Source: Neoechinorhynchus agilis | Lineage: Eukaryota > Acanthocephala | Direction of reading: 5' to 3' | DNA: 64,000 nucleotides | Assembly (NCBI GenBank): GCA_051530055.1 | Contig: CM121341.1 | Span: forward strand, 6,758,001 to 6,822,000 | Part shown: positions 23,130-33,995 of the stretch, in pieces | Layout of the letters: every line of letters begins with the position of its first letter | How positions within the stretch are numbered: position 1 is the stretch's first letter | The notes under the pieces: generated by a model | What the model was told of the DNA's origin: nothing | Seen by the model: the letters and a program-made list of their open reading frames with translations, nothing else | Database searches by the model: none | Program-made: the position numbers and the translations under genes

Positions 23130-23660
23130 AGCCAGCGAAGAATCGATTGTTCATGTTCCGGTATAGGGTCTACGCTGATTTAATCAAGAAAGCAATTAAT
23201 AGTAGCCCGGAAAAGAGGCTGAAACTACGAGAAATTTATTCGTGGATCGAGGATAACAATGTATATTTTAACGATCCAATGGGAGCCGTGGAAAGTAGGC
23301 CTTGGAAGGTAAGCTTCCCTTAACTTGCAAACTTTATAGCCGGTGATAGTGTTCTTTTGAATGCGATAAGACATAATTCTTCGCTCCGCAAAATCATTAA
23401 AATAGAGCAAGATGATGGGCCGAAAAGATCATGGTTACAAATAAACTTGAATTATAGGGATCCAGAGCGCAAAGATCCAGGTCGGAAACGAGCAAATTTG
23501 AGATCAATAAACGACGATCAGAATAAGCATGCCCGGTACTCAAACGAACCGAGAGATCCAGTCATTGCAGTACATCGTGAATTTAAAATGACGGTGGAAA
23601 TCGTCAAAACCAATAATCCGGTGATTGTTCACCAATTGCAACTTTTCATCCTGTAAATAT
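23130..23660 (+). pseudogene. FoxO-type forkhead fragment, direct copy
   Basis: The first exon (about 23165-23308) encodes YADLIKKAINSSPEKRLKL and continues to ESRPWK, the N-terminal half of a FoxO winged helix (human YADLITKAIESSPEKRLTL). The second part from 23360 encodes NAIRHNSSLRKIIKIEQDD, then a basic PGRKRANLRS block like the FoxO wing-2 region. The join needs removal of 23309-23359 (51 bp), which starts gtaagc but ends tttttg-like ttttg instead of AG. The inverted sister copy has a normal tag acceptor here. No helix-1 upstream exon (WGNxS) and no transactivation region were found, so this looks like a fragment or pseudogene. It is tail-to-tail with the copy at 23664-24190. Confidence 0.7.
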
Positions 23661-23663
23661 TCA

Positions 23664-24190
23664 TTAAGTGTTACAACTCCTAACTGTTGGTTCTGATTTC
23701 CAATATCGATACTGTCCTATTAAATTCATGGGGTGCTGTATTCTCGGTTCAAATGAGGACCGGACACGTTTGTTCCGATCTTCGTTTATTGATCCAAGAT
23801 TTGTACGTTTTCGGCCCGGTCTTTTGTGTTCTGGCTCTCTGTAATTCCGGTCAATGGTCCACCATGATCTTTTCGGCCTATCGTCTTCCTCTATTTTAGC
23901 GATTTTTGCTGAGCGTAAGACTATGTCGAATTGCATTCTACATACAATATCAACGGCTATAAAATTGTCAAGTTAAGGGAAGCTTACCTTCCAAGGCCTA
24001 CTTTCGACGGGGCCCATTCGATAATTAAAATATAAATTGTTATCCTCGAGCCATGAATAAATTTCTCGTAGTTTCAGCCTCTTTTCCGGGCTGCAATTGA
24101 TTGCTTTATTGATTAAATCAACGTAGGGTTAATTCGTTGACCCTTTACCAGAACATACACATTCGATTCAGCAGATCCGTTGACAACAGA
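23664..24190 (-). pseudogene. FoxO-type forkhead fragment, inverted copy
   Basis: Inverted duplicate of 23130-23660. Exon 1 is open (YVDLINKAINCSPEKRLKL to ESRPWK). The intron 23987-23938 (50 bp) has a proper gtaagc donor and tgtag acceptor, followed by NAIRHSLTLSK. The frame then shifts before KIAKIEEDDRPKRSWW, so the DNA-binding domain is broken. A 14-base insertion lies just before the YVDLI block relative to the sister copy. Each copy thus carries a different defect, and neither alone encodes a whole forkhead domain. Confidence 0.7.
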
Positions 24191-24199
24191 GAAGAAATG

Positions 24200-25450
24200 G
24201 TGGAAATTTGAATTATGGCAATACAGCGATTCTCCAAAGCGGACCAGATATTCAAACTAATCAACGAGCCTATAACAAAAAGCCAGCGAACCGCATATTT
24301 TGTCTCTTCATTATTTGAGAGAAGCCGAACCACTCACACTAAATATCACAGTGAATCCTTGTGCCGTTTTGAAAATACGCGGCCAAATAAGAGCCTTAAA
24401 CGCAGGAGTATTAATGTTGGAGCAGCATAGCCGCCATTCACCAGATAACAATCGATTCAATCTGACCGGATTGGAGTTTGCCGGACGATAGTTGTGATTC
24501 TCAACAGCAGTCGACTATTAAAGATACAGTCAATCGTCGATCATAGTGACCTAATGCCGCAAATCGATAGACTGAACAAGGATCTAAAAAAGAACAAAAT
24601 AAAACTGGTGAAGGTTTTAAAAGGGATATTTACGAAAAAGAAGAATTCGGGCAATGGAAACAGTCTTTATATATTTAAACGATGATTATCGAGCTGCGAT
24701 GATTTCCTTTCTAATTGGTTCGCGTAAATGAATTTAAGGTTGCGTTAGGAAAAGTTGAGATTTTTCGTCTTATTCCCGCCGCCATGAATACACATTACGA
24801 AAATGATTTTCTCGAGGGGGACGATAGGACACTGTTTGATCCTCTAGACCCATTCGAACTGCTTTCATTGATGCCTCAAGACCTTCTTACTGCTCGATAT
24901 TTGGCAAGTAATTGCAGTCTACAGAATGCCAAGACGGATGCGGTGATTGAAACTGCTTTGGATTTCGAATCTGGAATACTTTAAAGTCCGATATCCTGCA
25001 TGGAATTTAAATAAAAAAAGTAGCAACCGCTAAGTTTGGAAGCGAAACAATTTCACTTGTTTTCAAAAGTCTACAAAAATTAAATATGATTGGCGACAAA
25101 CTGATATGGGTCGATCTTTATGTTTACGATTCCTTAGAAAACTATGGGAAGTATAAAGATTTGCTAAATGTTGTCAAGACGGTGAAAAACATTGCTGATA
25201 ATTTGTCGTTAAGACCGAACTTGATGTGCTATAGATGTTGGGAATAATAAAGTCTAAGGAAATTGAAATACAATTCGCATTCTTTTAATTACGACGGTAA
25301 GATTCTCTTGAAAGTGTTTGAACATTCCCAAAGTAATGTAAACATTATTATCCATTTCGAGAAAGCACTAAAACTTGAGTATAATTTTGTGTTAAAAATT
25401 GTGATAGCTACAATGTTCCTTTGCACGAACCATTTGATTCATTGATTCCA
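24200..25450 (+). other. Several short open stretches, possibly exons of an unassigned gene
   Basis: Open frames with coding-like composition: EAEPLTLNITVNPCAVLKIR (24300-24491), DHSDLMPQIDRLNKDLKK (24494-24685), NTHYENDFLEGDDRTLFDPL (24715-24984) and LNMIGDKLIWVDLYVYDSLE (about 25030-25248). They lie in the same direction and could be exons or a decayed gene. I found no consistent splice chain and no known family. Confidence 0.3.
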
Positions 25451-25528
25451 AAAGAGGGGCAGTTATTGTAGAATTAGAGATTTTCTAAGTGCATTCGTTA
25501 TGTAGATTTTGGAATCCCCTTCGAAAGT

Positions 25529-26473
25529 TTACTTTGTCAATTTAGAATTAACGCTCTTGCACTCATTGATCAAATCGGACAATTCTCGGATAGTGCTTTC
25601 TACGGCCAAAGAACCAGTAATGCTGTTTTCCTTCACAAATTCCTCTATTTTCTTGACAATAGCGCATAGTTCATCCTCATTGAACGTACGCTTCGATTTG
25701 GTATCTTCGTTTTGGACTTTTCGTCGACAAATTCGTTCTGCACTTATGATCGAAAAATTTTTGTCATTTAAGTCTATTAGACGTTTACAACAATCGATCC
25801 TTAATTCATCCAATTCAACCTTCTGTTTCACAAATTCAACCAATCCGTTGTAGCCGTTAATCATAGTCTCAGTAAGGTTTCGAATTTTGCTTAAAAGATC
25901 ATCCAGTTTTGACAAGTAATTTAGTAGATCATTCGGAACACTTACAGTGCCGCTGCTGCTTTTGTCGCTTTTTATGCGGTCTACACGGACAAGCGCTGTG
26001 GTTATTATTGAATTCAATTGTACGGAAATATCGGTTAAATGCTCAAAGTCAAACCAAAATCCATTCTCCAGGTTCGATACTTTATCAATTAGTCCTTCAC
26101 ACATTCCACCCAATTCGCCTGAGAAGACACTTTGATCCAATTCCTTGATTAATTCTAAACTCTTTGCCTTTTCTTTGTCGACCATTGCAAACACATTTGA
26201 CCGTTTAAGATTCTCTGCAATTTGATCCGTCTGTCTTTTCTTCGATTCCAAAACAAAGTCGATTCTTGTTATAAGACCACGAAGAACGTTGTGATCCGTT
26301 ATAATTGAAAGAAGAAATTTAACGATGGGATTTGAAAGTTTGAACTGACGAGGAGAAGCTCGTAACTCGTCCAATCCATTAAATCCACTCAGTCGAAGAA
26401 TCCACTCAAGAAGAGTTATAGTCGATCGATCGAAATATTCTATTTTATCCTGATTCATCTCGATTGGACACAT
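25529..26473 (-). CDS. Unrecognised coiled-coil protein, 314 aa
   Basis: Single open frame from a Met (MCPIEMNQDKIEYFDRSTIT) to a stop at 25529. The first 60 residues look globular (LLEWILRLSGFNGLDELRAS), and the rest is mostly helical with heptad-like spacing (LNYLSKLDDLLSKIRNLTE). An internal Met at residue 6 is another possible start. The layout (short N-terminal globule plus coiled coil) recalls kinetochore or augmin subunits, but nothing specific supports that. Confidence 0.55.
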   Translation of the reverse strand: MCPIEMNQDKIEYFDRSTITLLEWILRLSGFNGLDELRASPRQFKLSNPIVKFLLSIITDHNVLRGLITRIDFVLESKKRQTDQIAENLKRSNVFAMVDKEKAKSLELIKELDQSVFSGELGGMCEGLIDKVSNLENGFWFDFEHLTDISVQLNSIITTALVRVDRIKSDKSSSGTVSVPNDLLNYLSKLDDLLSKIRNLTETMINGYNGLVEFVKQKVELDELRIDCCKRLIDLNDKNFSIISAERICRRKVQNEDTKSKRTFNEDELCAIVKKIEEFVKENSITGSLAVESTIRELSDLINECKSVNSKLTK

Positions 26474-27495
26474 CTAGGGAATTTATAGAAATTATGTTCG
26501 TTCTCAATGATAGACGGCTAAATTTAGGATTATCAATCATGCGTATTTTTCTTTTAAAAACTCGGAACTATTTAAAGTTTAGATCAATATACATAAAAAC
26601 ATTTCCTCGAAAATGTTTGAGTTCGAACTTATTTTTTCAATTAGATCAATAGAGTTCAATCTATCAGTTTTCGAATTTGGACTTTGTGCAAATCGAATTT
26701 TCATCTCTACTAGACAAAAGTTCTCTTATTGATTTTAGATGATTAATTTTGAAGAGGTAACGAAATTTCGTTAATCTTAAATTTATCTTGTGCATTTCTC
26801 GCAATCGATTTTCCACTAAAATTACACAACGGAAATAACGAGCAAATTTAATGAATTCCTAAAATTTCAAACGTAGTAATAATAAGTCAATCGAGAAAAT
26901 GCATGAAATCCCGTTTGAAAGTGACATTTTAAACAAAATGCCAACATATTTCTATTTTTTTACCATTGCTTGGATAAATTGAAAAAGGATTAGTGAATGT
27001 AATTAACTTAAATTCATTATGGAATAATATAATTCAAGAGAATGAGGGAAACCGTTCGATTTTTTGGAATTTAAAAAAATTGATTATCAAACCAATTATT
27101 GATCGATTTTTCGGTCAATATTGCGGTCCATCAAGTTCTTATGCGGTAAAATTCCCAAACGTATTTCGATCAAATTAGTGTTTCTGAGCACATCTTAGAA
27201 AATAATTGCGAATCAATGAGTGGACAATGAAAAGAAAACGTATTCTTATACCAAATAAACAAGAACATGGTAATTTTTTACAGTAAACAACAGAATTCTT
27301 TTTAATGTATCTTTAATAGCCTAAAAATTATTGCATTTTTTAAAAGCTTCGTCCTTTTTCGTTATGGACAGGTGACATACCAAAAGAGTTAAGATTTGAA
27401 ATCTTTTTTGTAGTTTATGGGACAACAAGTGAAAAAAGCAATACAAACACTCACGCAAATTCAATTTAGCTGCCAATTTCTGTTTTATTAAGGGA
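26474..27495. other. AT-rich intergenic, nothing seen
   Basis: Lies between two reverse-strand genes. There is no ORF with coding character. The polyadenylation signal of the filament gene (aataaa, reverse strand) lies at about 27486. Confidence 0.5.
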
Positions 27496-29238
27496 TTATT
27501 TGGGAAATGGACTAGCTGGAAACATCCTGGTTCTTGATCGAGTCAAAGGTCCACTTGTAACTCGAACTGACTCCCGACTGGCGATTACGTTACCTTCGTT
27601 GTTCTTCAATGAAGTGGTGACATGATCGCCCACTGGCCATTTTTGTCCTGATTTCAATTGAAAATCCCCAGCACCAGCTCGAGTATCACTACTTACGACT
27701 TTGATAGTAGAACGCTTTGGAAAATGGGTCAAAGGAGGAAATTTAAATTCAATCGAGTCAGAGTCACTCATTAAGGATTCCGATTTTGCGGTACGGAATA
27801 AAGAATAATCACCAATCACCATGTCCTGGAGCCCATTGTTCAAGAGTTGAATAAACGTTCCATTTTGATTGTCCTCATCGCTAATCTCGATTGCACCTTT
27901 AGTCGTCGGAAGCACTCTAAAGCTTTCGGTGATCTCAGCAGCTTCGGGTATCACTCTTGATTGTGTCGCGCGCCTTCGTGTTGAAGAAGATTCTGTAGTG
28001 ATTTGAACTTCACGTTGACGATTGCGAGACTTTGCGTGCAAACGTTCTTCGCCCGATTCGATCAGCGTGGCATAAGCGGAAATCTCGCGGTCGAGACTTA
28101 CTTTAACGTCCAATAAATCCTGATAATCTTCAGTAAGTGATTCATATTGCTTCCTAAGCTCACTCAATTCGGCATCTCTCAAACTCAATTGGTCGTCGAA
28201 TCGCTGTTGTCTCTTCTGGAGTTCATCTTCTAAACTGCGAATTCGCAACTCGAATCCATTGTATTTGTCCTGAAGAGCCTGACGTTCCGAAACTAGTTCG
28301 CTGATTTTTCGTCTTGATGTTTGCAGATCATCTTTAAGACTTGAAACGTTCGATCCGTGTCTTTTACCGACTTCCTCGGCATCTGCAAGCCTTCGATGGT
28401 AACATTGTTCAACCTCATCGCGCATCTCGGCTATTTTCGCCTCGGTATCTTCTCTAATTTTGTTTAATTCAGCTAAAAGTTTATTGTCGTATTCTTCTTT
28501 TATTCGCTCATCAAAACGTTGAACTTCAGTTCTTCGCTGGTACAAAACCTCGTCCATTTGCTTCTGATGGATCTGCGCCTTAAACTGCGCATCTTCTTTG
28601 AGGGAACTTACCTGATTTCCCAGATCAACTCTTAGCATTACTTCATTCTCTAATTCTCGCCGACACGCAGAAAGCTGTCGTTCAACATCGTTCAAACTCG
28701 ATTTCAAGTTCATTGCTTCATCTGTCTTGCGACCAAGATCGAAAAGCGTTCGTTCTTGCTTAGATTTAAGCTCGGCATTTTCGTCTTCGAATTGTTTCAG
28801 CCTTTCTTCCAATTGTTTCAACTGTCTTTCACACTTTGTAAGTTTATTAGTAGCGTTTGTAGCCTCGGTCGAGTGTTTACCAGCTTCGATCGCCAATCGG
28901 GCCCGGTCTTTTGAAACCTCATCTAAAGCTCTACGGAGTTCTTCTATTTCAGCATCATAAAGTGTTTTTACTCGACTTTCTTCGCTCAATTGGCGTTCTT
29001 GATAATTCGATATCGTGACTTGGAGTTTTGCATTGTCTTCTTCTAAACGAGTAACACGCTCAATATACGAAGCAAGACGGTCATTAAGGTTTTGAAGATC
29101 TTCCTTTTCTTGAACTCGACTGATATGATGTGGACTTGACGGCGATAATGACCTTAGCCTTGGTGAAGATATTCCAGAATCTTGGTGTGCTCGGGTTGTG
29201 CGAGTTGTGTGGATTGATCGAGAAGGTTTTGATGCCAT
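27496..29238 (-). CDS. Lamin-type intermediate filament protein without CaaX box, intronless
   Basis: A 580-aa filament protein. Head residues 1-45 carry lamin-style Ser-Pro sites (SSPRLRSLSPSSPHH). The rod runs from about residue 46 (QEKEDLQNLNDRLASYIERV) to about 402 and ends with the helix-termination motif YQDLLDVKVSLDREISAY. A basic patch (SSTRRRATQSR) follows, then a lamin tail (Ig-fold) domain from about 455 (EISDEDNQNGTFIQLLNNGL) to about 560. The rod length fits lamins and invertebrate filaments with the long coil 1B. The tail ends TRMFPASPFPK with no C-terminal CaaX, so farnesylation is not possible from this frame, and aataaa follows at once, leaving no room for a CaaX exon. Either a C-type lamin or a lamin-derived cytoplasmic filament. 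There are no introns, unlike its neighbours. A minisatellite lies about 200 bp upstream. Confidence 0.93.
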   Translation of the reverse strand: MASKPSRSIHTTRTTRAHQDSGISSPRLRSLSPSSPHHISRVQEKEDLQNLNDRLASYIERVTRLEEDNAKLQVTISNYQERQLSEESRVKTLYDAEIEELRRALDEVSKDRARLAIEAGKHSTEATNATNKLTKCERQLKQLEERLKQFEDENAELKSKQERTLFDLGRKTDEAMNLKSSLNDVERQLSACRRELENEVMLRVDLGNQVSSLKEDAQFKAQIHQKQMDEVLYQRRTEVQRFDERIKEEYDNKLLAELNKIREDTEAKIAEMRDEVEQCYHRRLADAEEVGKRHGSNVSSLKDDLQTSRRKISELVSERQALQDKYNGFELRIRSLEDELQKRQQRFDDQLSLRDAELSELRKQYESLTEDYQDLLDVKVSLDREISAYATLIESGEERLHAKSRNRQREVQITTESSSTRRRATQSRVIPEAAEITESFRVLPTTKGAIEISDEDNQNGTFIQLLNNGLQDMVIGDYSLFRTAKSESLMSDSDSIEFKFPPLTHFPKRSTIKVVSSDTRAGAGDFQLKSGQKWPVGDHVTTSLKNNEGNVIASRESVRVTSGPLTRSRTRMFPASPFPK

Positions 29239-29439
29239 GTCTGAAAGCAGTTTTTCTTGAGGGGAACAGGATGCTGACTGTAGAGAAATGCGTCACTTTA
29301 TGAATGCAAGAAAGGAGGTGTTTGGTACGAAGCAGCGATGTGGTCGAAGGAGCACATAGAAAGGAGGCTGCTTTGAAAAAAAGAACGAATTTGAACAACT
29401 ACAAAAGGGTTTTGAACGAGATGAAATTAGAACTTCTCT

Positions 29440-30740
29440 GGATTGAATATTAGATCGTCCCCGCAAATCGAATGAAAGAAGTTAGCATCTCAATGACGTT
29501 CCCAAAGTCTTTGAAAAGTCAAACGAATTGAACATACAATAACCTTTTTTGTTTGAGACTAAAGGAATTGAACATTAGATCGTCTCCGCAAATCGAATGA
29601 AAGAAGTTAGCATCTCAATGACGTTCCCAAAGTCTTTGAAAAGTCAAACGAATTGAACATACAATAACCTTTTTTGTGTGAGACTAAAGGAATTGAACAT
29701 TAGATCGTCTCCGCAAATCGAATGAAAGAAGTTATCACTTCATTGGCGTCCCCAAAGTCTTTCAAAAGTCAAACGAATTGAACATACAATAGCCTTTTTT
29801 GTGTGAGACTAAAGGAATTGAACATTAGATCGTCCCCGCAAATCAAATGAAAGAAGTTAGCATCTCATTGGCGTCCCCAGTCCTTGAAAAGTGAACGAAT
29901 TGAACATACAATAACCTTTTTTTTGTGAGACTAAAGGAATTGAACGTTAGATCGTCCCCGCAAATCGAATGAAAGAAGTTAGCATCTCATTGGCGTTCCC
30001 AAAGTCCTTGAAAAAGTGAAACGAATTGAACATACAATAACCTTTTTTGTGAGACTAAAGGAATTGAACATTAGATCGTCCCCGCAAATCGAATGAAAGA
30101 AGTTATCACTTCATTGGCGTCCCCAAAGTCCTTGAAAAGTCAAACGAATTGAACATACAATAACCTTTTTTGTGTGATACTAAAGGAATTGAACATTAGA
30201 TCGTCCCCGCAAATCAAATGAAAAGTCCTTGAAAAGTGAAACGAATTGAACATACAATACCTTTTTTGTGAGACTAAAGGAATTGAACTTAGATCGTCCC
30301 CGCAAATCGAATGAAAGAAGTTATCACTTCATTGGCGTCCCCAAAGTCCTTGAAAAGTCAAACGAATTGAACATACAATAACCTTTTTTGTGTGATACTA
30401 AAGGAATTGAACATTAGATCGTCCCCGCAAATCAAATGAAAGAAGTTAGCATCTCATTGGCGTTCCCAAAGTCCTTGAAAAAGTGAAACGAATTGAACAT
30501 ACAATAGCCTTTTTTTTGTGTGAGACTAAAGGAATTGAACGTTAGATCGTCCCCGCAAATCAAATGAAATAAGTTTGCATCTCATTGGCGTCCCCAGTCC
30601 TTGAAAAGTCAAACGAATTGAACATACAATAACCTTTTTTGTGTGAGACTAAAGGAATTGAACATTAGATCGTCCCCGCAAATCGAATGAAAGAAGTTAG
30701 CATCTCATTGACGTTCCCAAAGTTCTTTGAAGGGTCGTTT
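29440..30740. repeat. Minisatellite, about 11 copies of a ~120-bp unit
   Basis: The unit starts aggaattgaacattagatcg and ends aacatacaataaccttttttg with a tgtgagacta link. Copies start near 29446, 29574, 29697, 29820, 29943, 30066, 30187, 30282, 30411, 30537 and 30659. The seventh has an internal deletion. Copies differ by point changes (acgttc/gcgtcc) in a patchy order that suggests sub-repeats spreading in pairs. It begins about 200 bp upstream of the filament gene start. Confidence 0.97.
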
Positions 30741-31244
30741 TCCATCAAAGTTGACTGATAACATTTCGCCACTCCTAAGCAACTGGGGGAACTCTTGAAC
30801 ACAGAGAAATGTGCTGAAAAGAAACGCACATAATGAGGTGACGAGAATTCATTCTGACGACTGATCGTCGATATCCAAGAATTCCGGAGATTAATCATAA
30901 AAACATATTTTGATTGATAAGATAATTTGATGCGAATGGCCAATTTTGTCGTCGATTTATGGAAAACGGGAGGCTTCGAAATCATTGTTTCAGAACATCA
31001 TGAACTACCGACTTAATCGAATTTTCAATAAATATTTTTACTGAATAAAATCGAGCAATCCGTAGTTCAGACTTTAATTTGTTTCATAAAAGACAAGAGA
31101 CACATTTTCTCAAGACGAAAGAACGAATTCCGCCATTAGGATCCGTAAACGAATACCCGGGTAAATAGTCACGGACGTCTTTGGTGTTTATTGTTAAAAT
31201 ACAGCGATTATAGTCCATGATTTCGAATTAAGGTACGTTTTCAA
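30741..31244. other. Intergenic, no gene seen
   Basis: AT-rich. A reverse ORF (30985-30665) runs into the minisatellite and is not credible. Confidence 0.45.
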
Positions 31245-31705
31245 TTTTTGTTTCGTCTGAAATGTTCCGCTATAACGGCCAAACGTTTTATTTCAAAGTT
31301 GATATTTCTCTGATGTTACCAATATCGATTATAGAAAGGATATTTTCTTTTAGTAATTTTAATTGACGTTTAAAGATTGAATTGTTCATGTTTGCATCCG
31401 GTGTAAAAATTAAAAGGATTTATTGGTTCAAATACGAATAAAACACGTTAAAAACTTCGATAAACGCATACAAGATCGCGCCGAAACCGATCGGAATCAA
31501 TAAATCCTTTTAATTTTTACACCAGATCTTTAAACATCAATTAAAATTGCCAAAAGAAAATATCCTTTCTACTCCCGTCAATATATTAATTTTTTTCCAT
31601 GAAGAAATGTCTCCATAATCGATATTGTTAACATCAGAGAAATATCTACTTTGAAATAAAACGTTTGGCCGTTATGGCGGAACATTTTAGACGAAACATT
31701 TATTG
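31245..31705. mobile_element. Foldback element, arms about 190 bp
   Basis: The left arm (tttcgtctgaaatgttccgc, aaacgttttatttcaaa, and on to aaattaaaaggatttattg) is matched in reverse complement by the right arm (caataaatccttttaattt to tttgaaataaaacgtttggc, aacattttagacgaaac). The loop at 31460-31490 holds cgataaacgc-atacaagatc-gcgccgaaaccgatcgg, the hammerhead-like core seen in the other foldbacks. The arms differ by small indels, so the copy is old. No ORF. Confidence 0.85.
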
Positions 31706-32027
31706 TCGCTGTAAATTAAGATTAGATTTAAACTACCAGAAGGGTATATCTACCAAAATAAAGAAACAACTTAAAAGAGATGTTGAAATTTAATGTATGA
31801 ACAAAACTTCAAGCATTTTTTTCCGGGAAAAAAGACGGTAAAAAATGTCGAATTGTGAAATCTACAATTCAAACTTGTCATGATAAATTGATTAAAACAT
31901 ATTTGCAGTCTTCTAAAATATTAAAATTAAAGATGTTATCCATAGATTGTTTTTAGTTAGGTCAAAAAAATATAATTTATTTTGGTTCTTTCAAATATTT
32001 TTGCCGACTAAAACACTTACATAATTA

Positions 32028-32192
32028 TTATTTTGGTGATAATAATCCCGGTAATAGCACATTTGATTTTGATTTGTTGGAAATATTTCGCGAGGTGACC
32101 ATCTAAAAATGAGGCGAGGTTACCTCCTCTGCGAAATATTTCCAATAAATCAAATGTGCTATTACCGGGATTATTATCACCAAAATAATGCT
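32028..32192. mobile_element. Foldback element, ~165 bp
   Basis: Near-perfect hairpin: ttattttggtgataataatc, ccggtaatagcacatttgat and ggaaatatttcg on the left, with their reverse complements on the right, around a short loop containing atgaggcgaggttacctcct then gcgaaatatttcc. Same family as 54454-54603 and 62990-63110, judged by the cgaaatattt core. Confidence 0.9.
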
Positions 32193-33612
32193 TTTACTAA
32201 CCAAAGGATATTTTTTTATCGATGACCTACATAATTCTAAAGAAGTCCTTCATAGAGGCGAAATATTTAAAAGAATCAAATTAAATCATTTGTCTTTATT
32301 TCGTCTGACTAAAAACACTTTTTAAAGTTTCAACTTTGTCCAATCCTTCCAACCTTACCGCCACTAAATTGTCTTAAAAGGGCCAGTTCAAGATTAACGA
32401 TTTTTATCCTCATAATTTCTAAAGAAATATTTGGCTATTTACCACGATATTCGTTGTCAAATATCCTAAAGACAATTCACTGCCATTGCAACAAATTCCA
32501 AACATAATTTTAAATGGATAACTGTGATAAATCGATCTTTTTCGACCGAAAATTCAATATATTTATATGCAAACAAAAGCCCGAAATCAATGACTTTTTA
32601 TTGTTGATATCGTGGGATTTCGGAGGGAGAAAAAGCATTACCTTTTTTCAAGGCTCACTTGGCGATATAGAGGCAATCATATTTTCCAATACATTTCAAA
32701 TCACCTTTAGACACCTAGCGATTTCCCAAAGGAGTTAATGTTGTCAATAACAATTTTTAAGAGTCTTTCCAATGCTTGGTTAGTGTTCGTTTGCTGGTAT
32801 TCGTCCGGCGTTCCAACAAAAACGAGCAGCTTGGTTACTGAGACAAGAAATCAACATTCTAGCGATCGGTCTTTCATTTATCAATTTTAAACATTTATTT
32901 AAATGGACGTGACAGACTTATTCGGATTTTTAATCCCCTTTTCTCTGTCATCATTTACTCGGATTTTAGTAGGTTAAATGATGCGAGGAGAAATTTAAAA
33001 TCTAATTAGTAATACGTTCGATCGTCAGAAGTCGCTATCTTATCGCAATAAGCAAAAAGATGTGTAAGAAAGCTTTAAACATCCTTTATTGCAAATTGGA
33101 AAATCATTGGATTGCGGTTTTTCCAAACTGTCGAAACCATTTCTGGGAACGCGCGGTAATCCCAGGAAATTTACGATTCGATGATTTGAGCTATAAATCA
33201 ACTGAAAAGTCTGCGGTAGCTTAAATTCGAAATTTAGAGTGTCACTTACATTTTTTCGTATTATCCTCAGATTTATGGTGCTAATTATAAATACTAATGA
33301 ATTCGGACATCTTCTTAGCAACGATTTGGCCTGTAAATCGGTTGAGCACATTATCGCTTTGTTGTTTCCCGTATGCAATTTTTGCGAAATTATTCCTAAT
33401 TTTAAATGTACCTTCATTTTTATCAATAAAAACCACTCCAGCGTATTGATTCCTTAGCTAAAAAGCCATCTTTTAATTTTAGAAATAAGTATCAATTCGG
33501 TGTCTCCGACATGCAAGATAAAACGCAATAACAGAATTTGGATTTCCATCAATGACCCAAATGCTTTTCACAAAATAATAGAAGATATTTGTTGTCAAAT
33601 TGAAAAACCGCC
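32193..33612. other. Intergenic, no gene seen
   Basis: AT-rich, with scattered short ORFs on both strands (for example 33426-33040 reverse). None has a recognisable domain or a splice chain. Confidence 0.45.
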
Positions 33613-33838
33613 ACTGAATAAAACTCACATGAAGATTTTAAAATGTTTGGAAAATGACCGAGTGAAATGAAAAAGTTGCTGGAGAATCGCTTTAATATGG
33701 CGATTAAACCAATGAAAATAAACCGTCACTGAATAAAACTCACATGAAGATTTTAAAATGTTTGGAAAATGACCGAGTGAAATGAAAAAGTTGCTAGAGA
33801 ATCGCTTTAATATGGAGATTAAACCAATGAAAATATTA
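33613..33838. repeat. Direct duplication of a ~113-bp segment
   Basis: The segment starting ctgaataaaactcacatgaa and ending taaaccaatgaaaata occurs at about 33613-33722 and again at about 33727-33836, with two or three mismatches. Its function is unknown. Confidence 0.9.
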
Positions 33839-33995
33839 GGACGCCTTCTGTAAAAGACTTTTTCCTTGAAATGTGTACAAGACTGAACGATAGCAATCAA
33901 AAGATACTAATTTATCTTTTATGGAAATTGTTGTTTGATGGATGCAAAAATAAGAAAACATCAATAAACAATGCGCTTCGTCTTTATCGGATGTT

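Noticed and set aside
28727-28960. Ser/Leu-rich forward ORF and other forward ORFs opposite the filament and giant genes
   Set aside because: They are antisense shadows of heptad or Ser-rich coding sequence, with no independent support.
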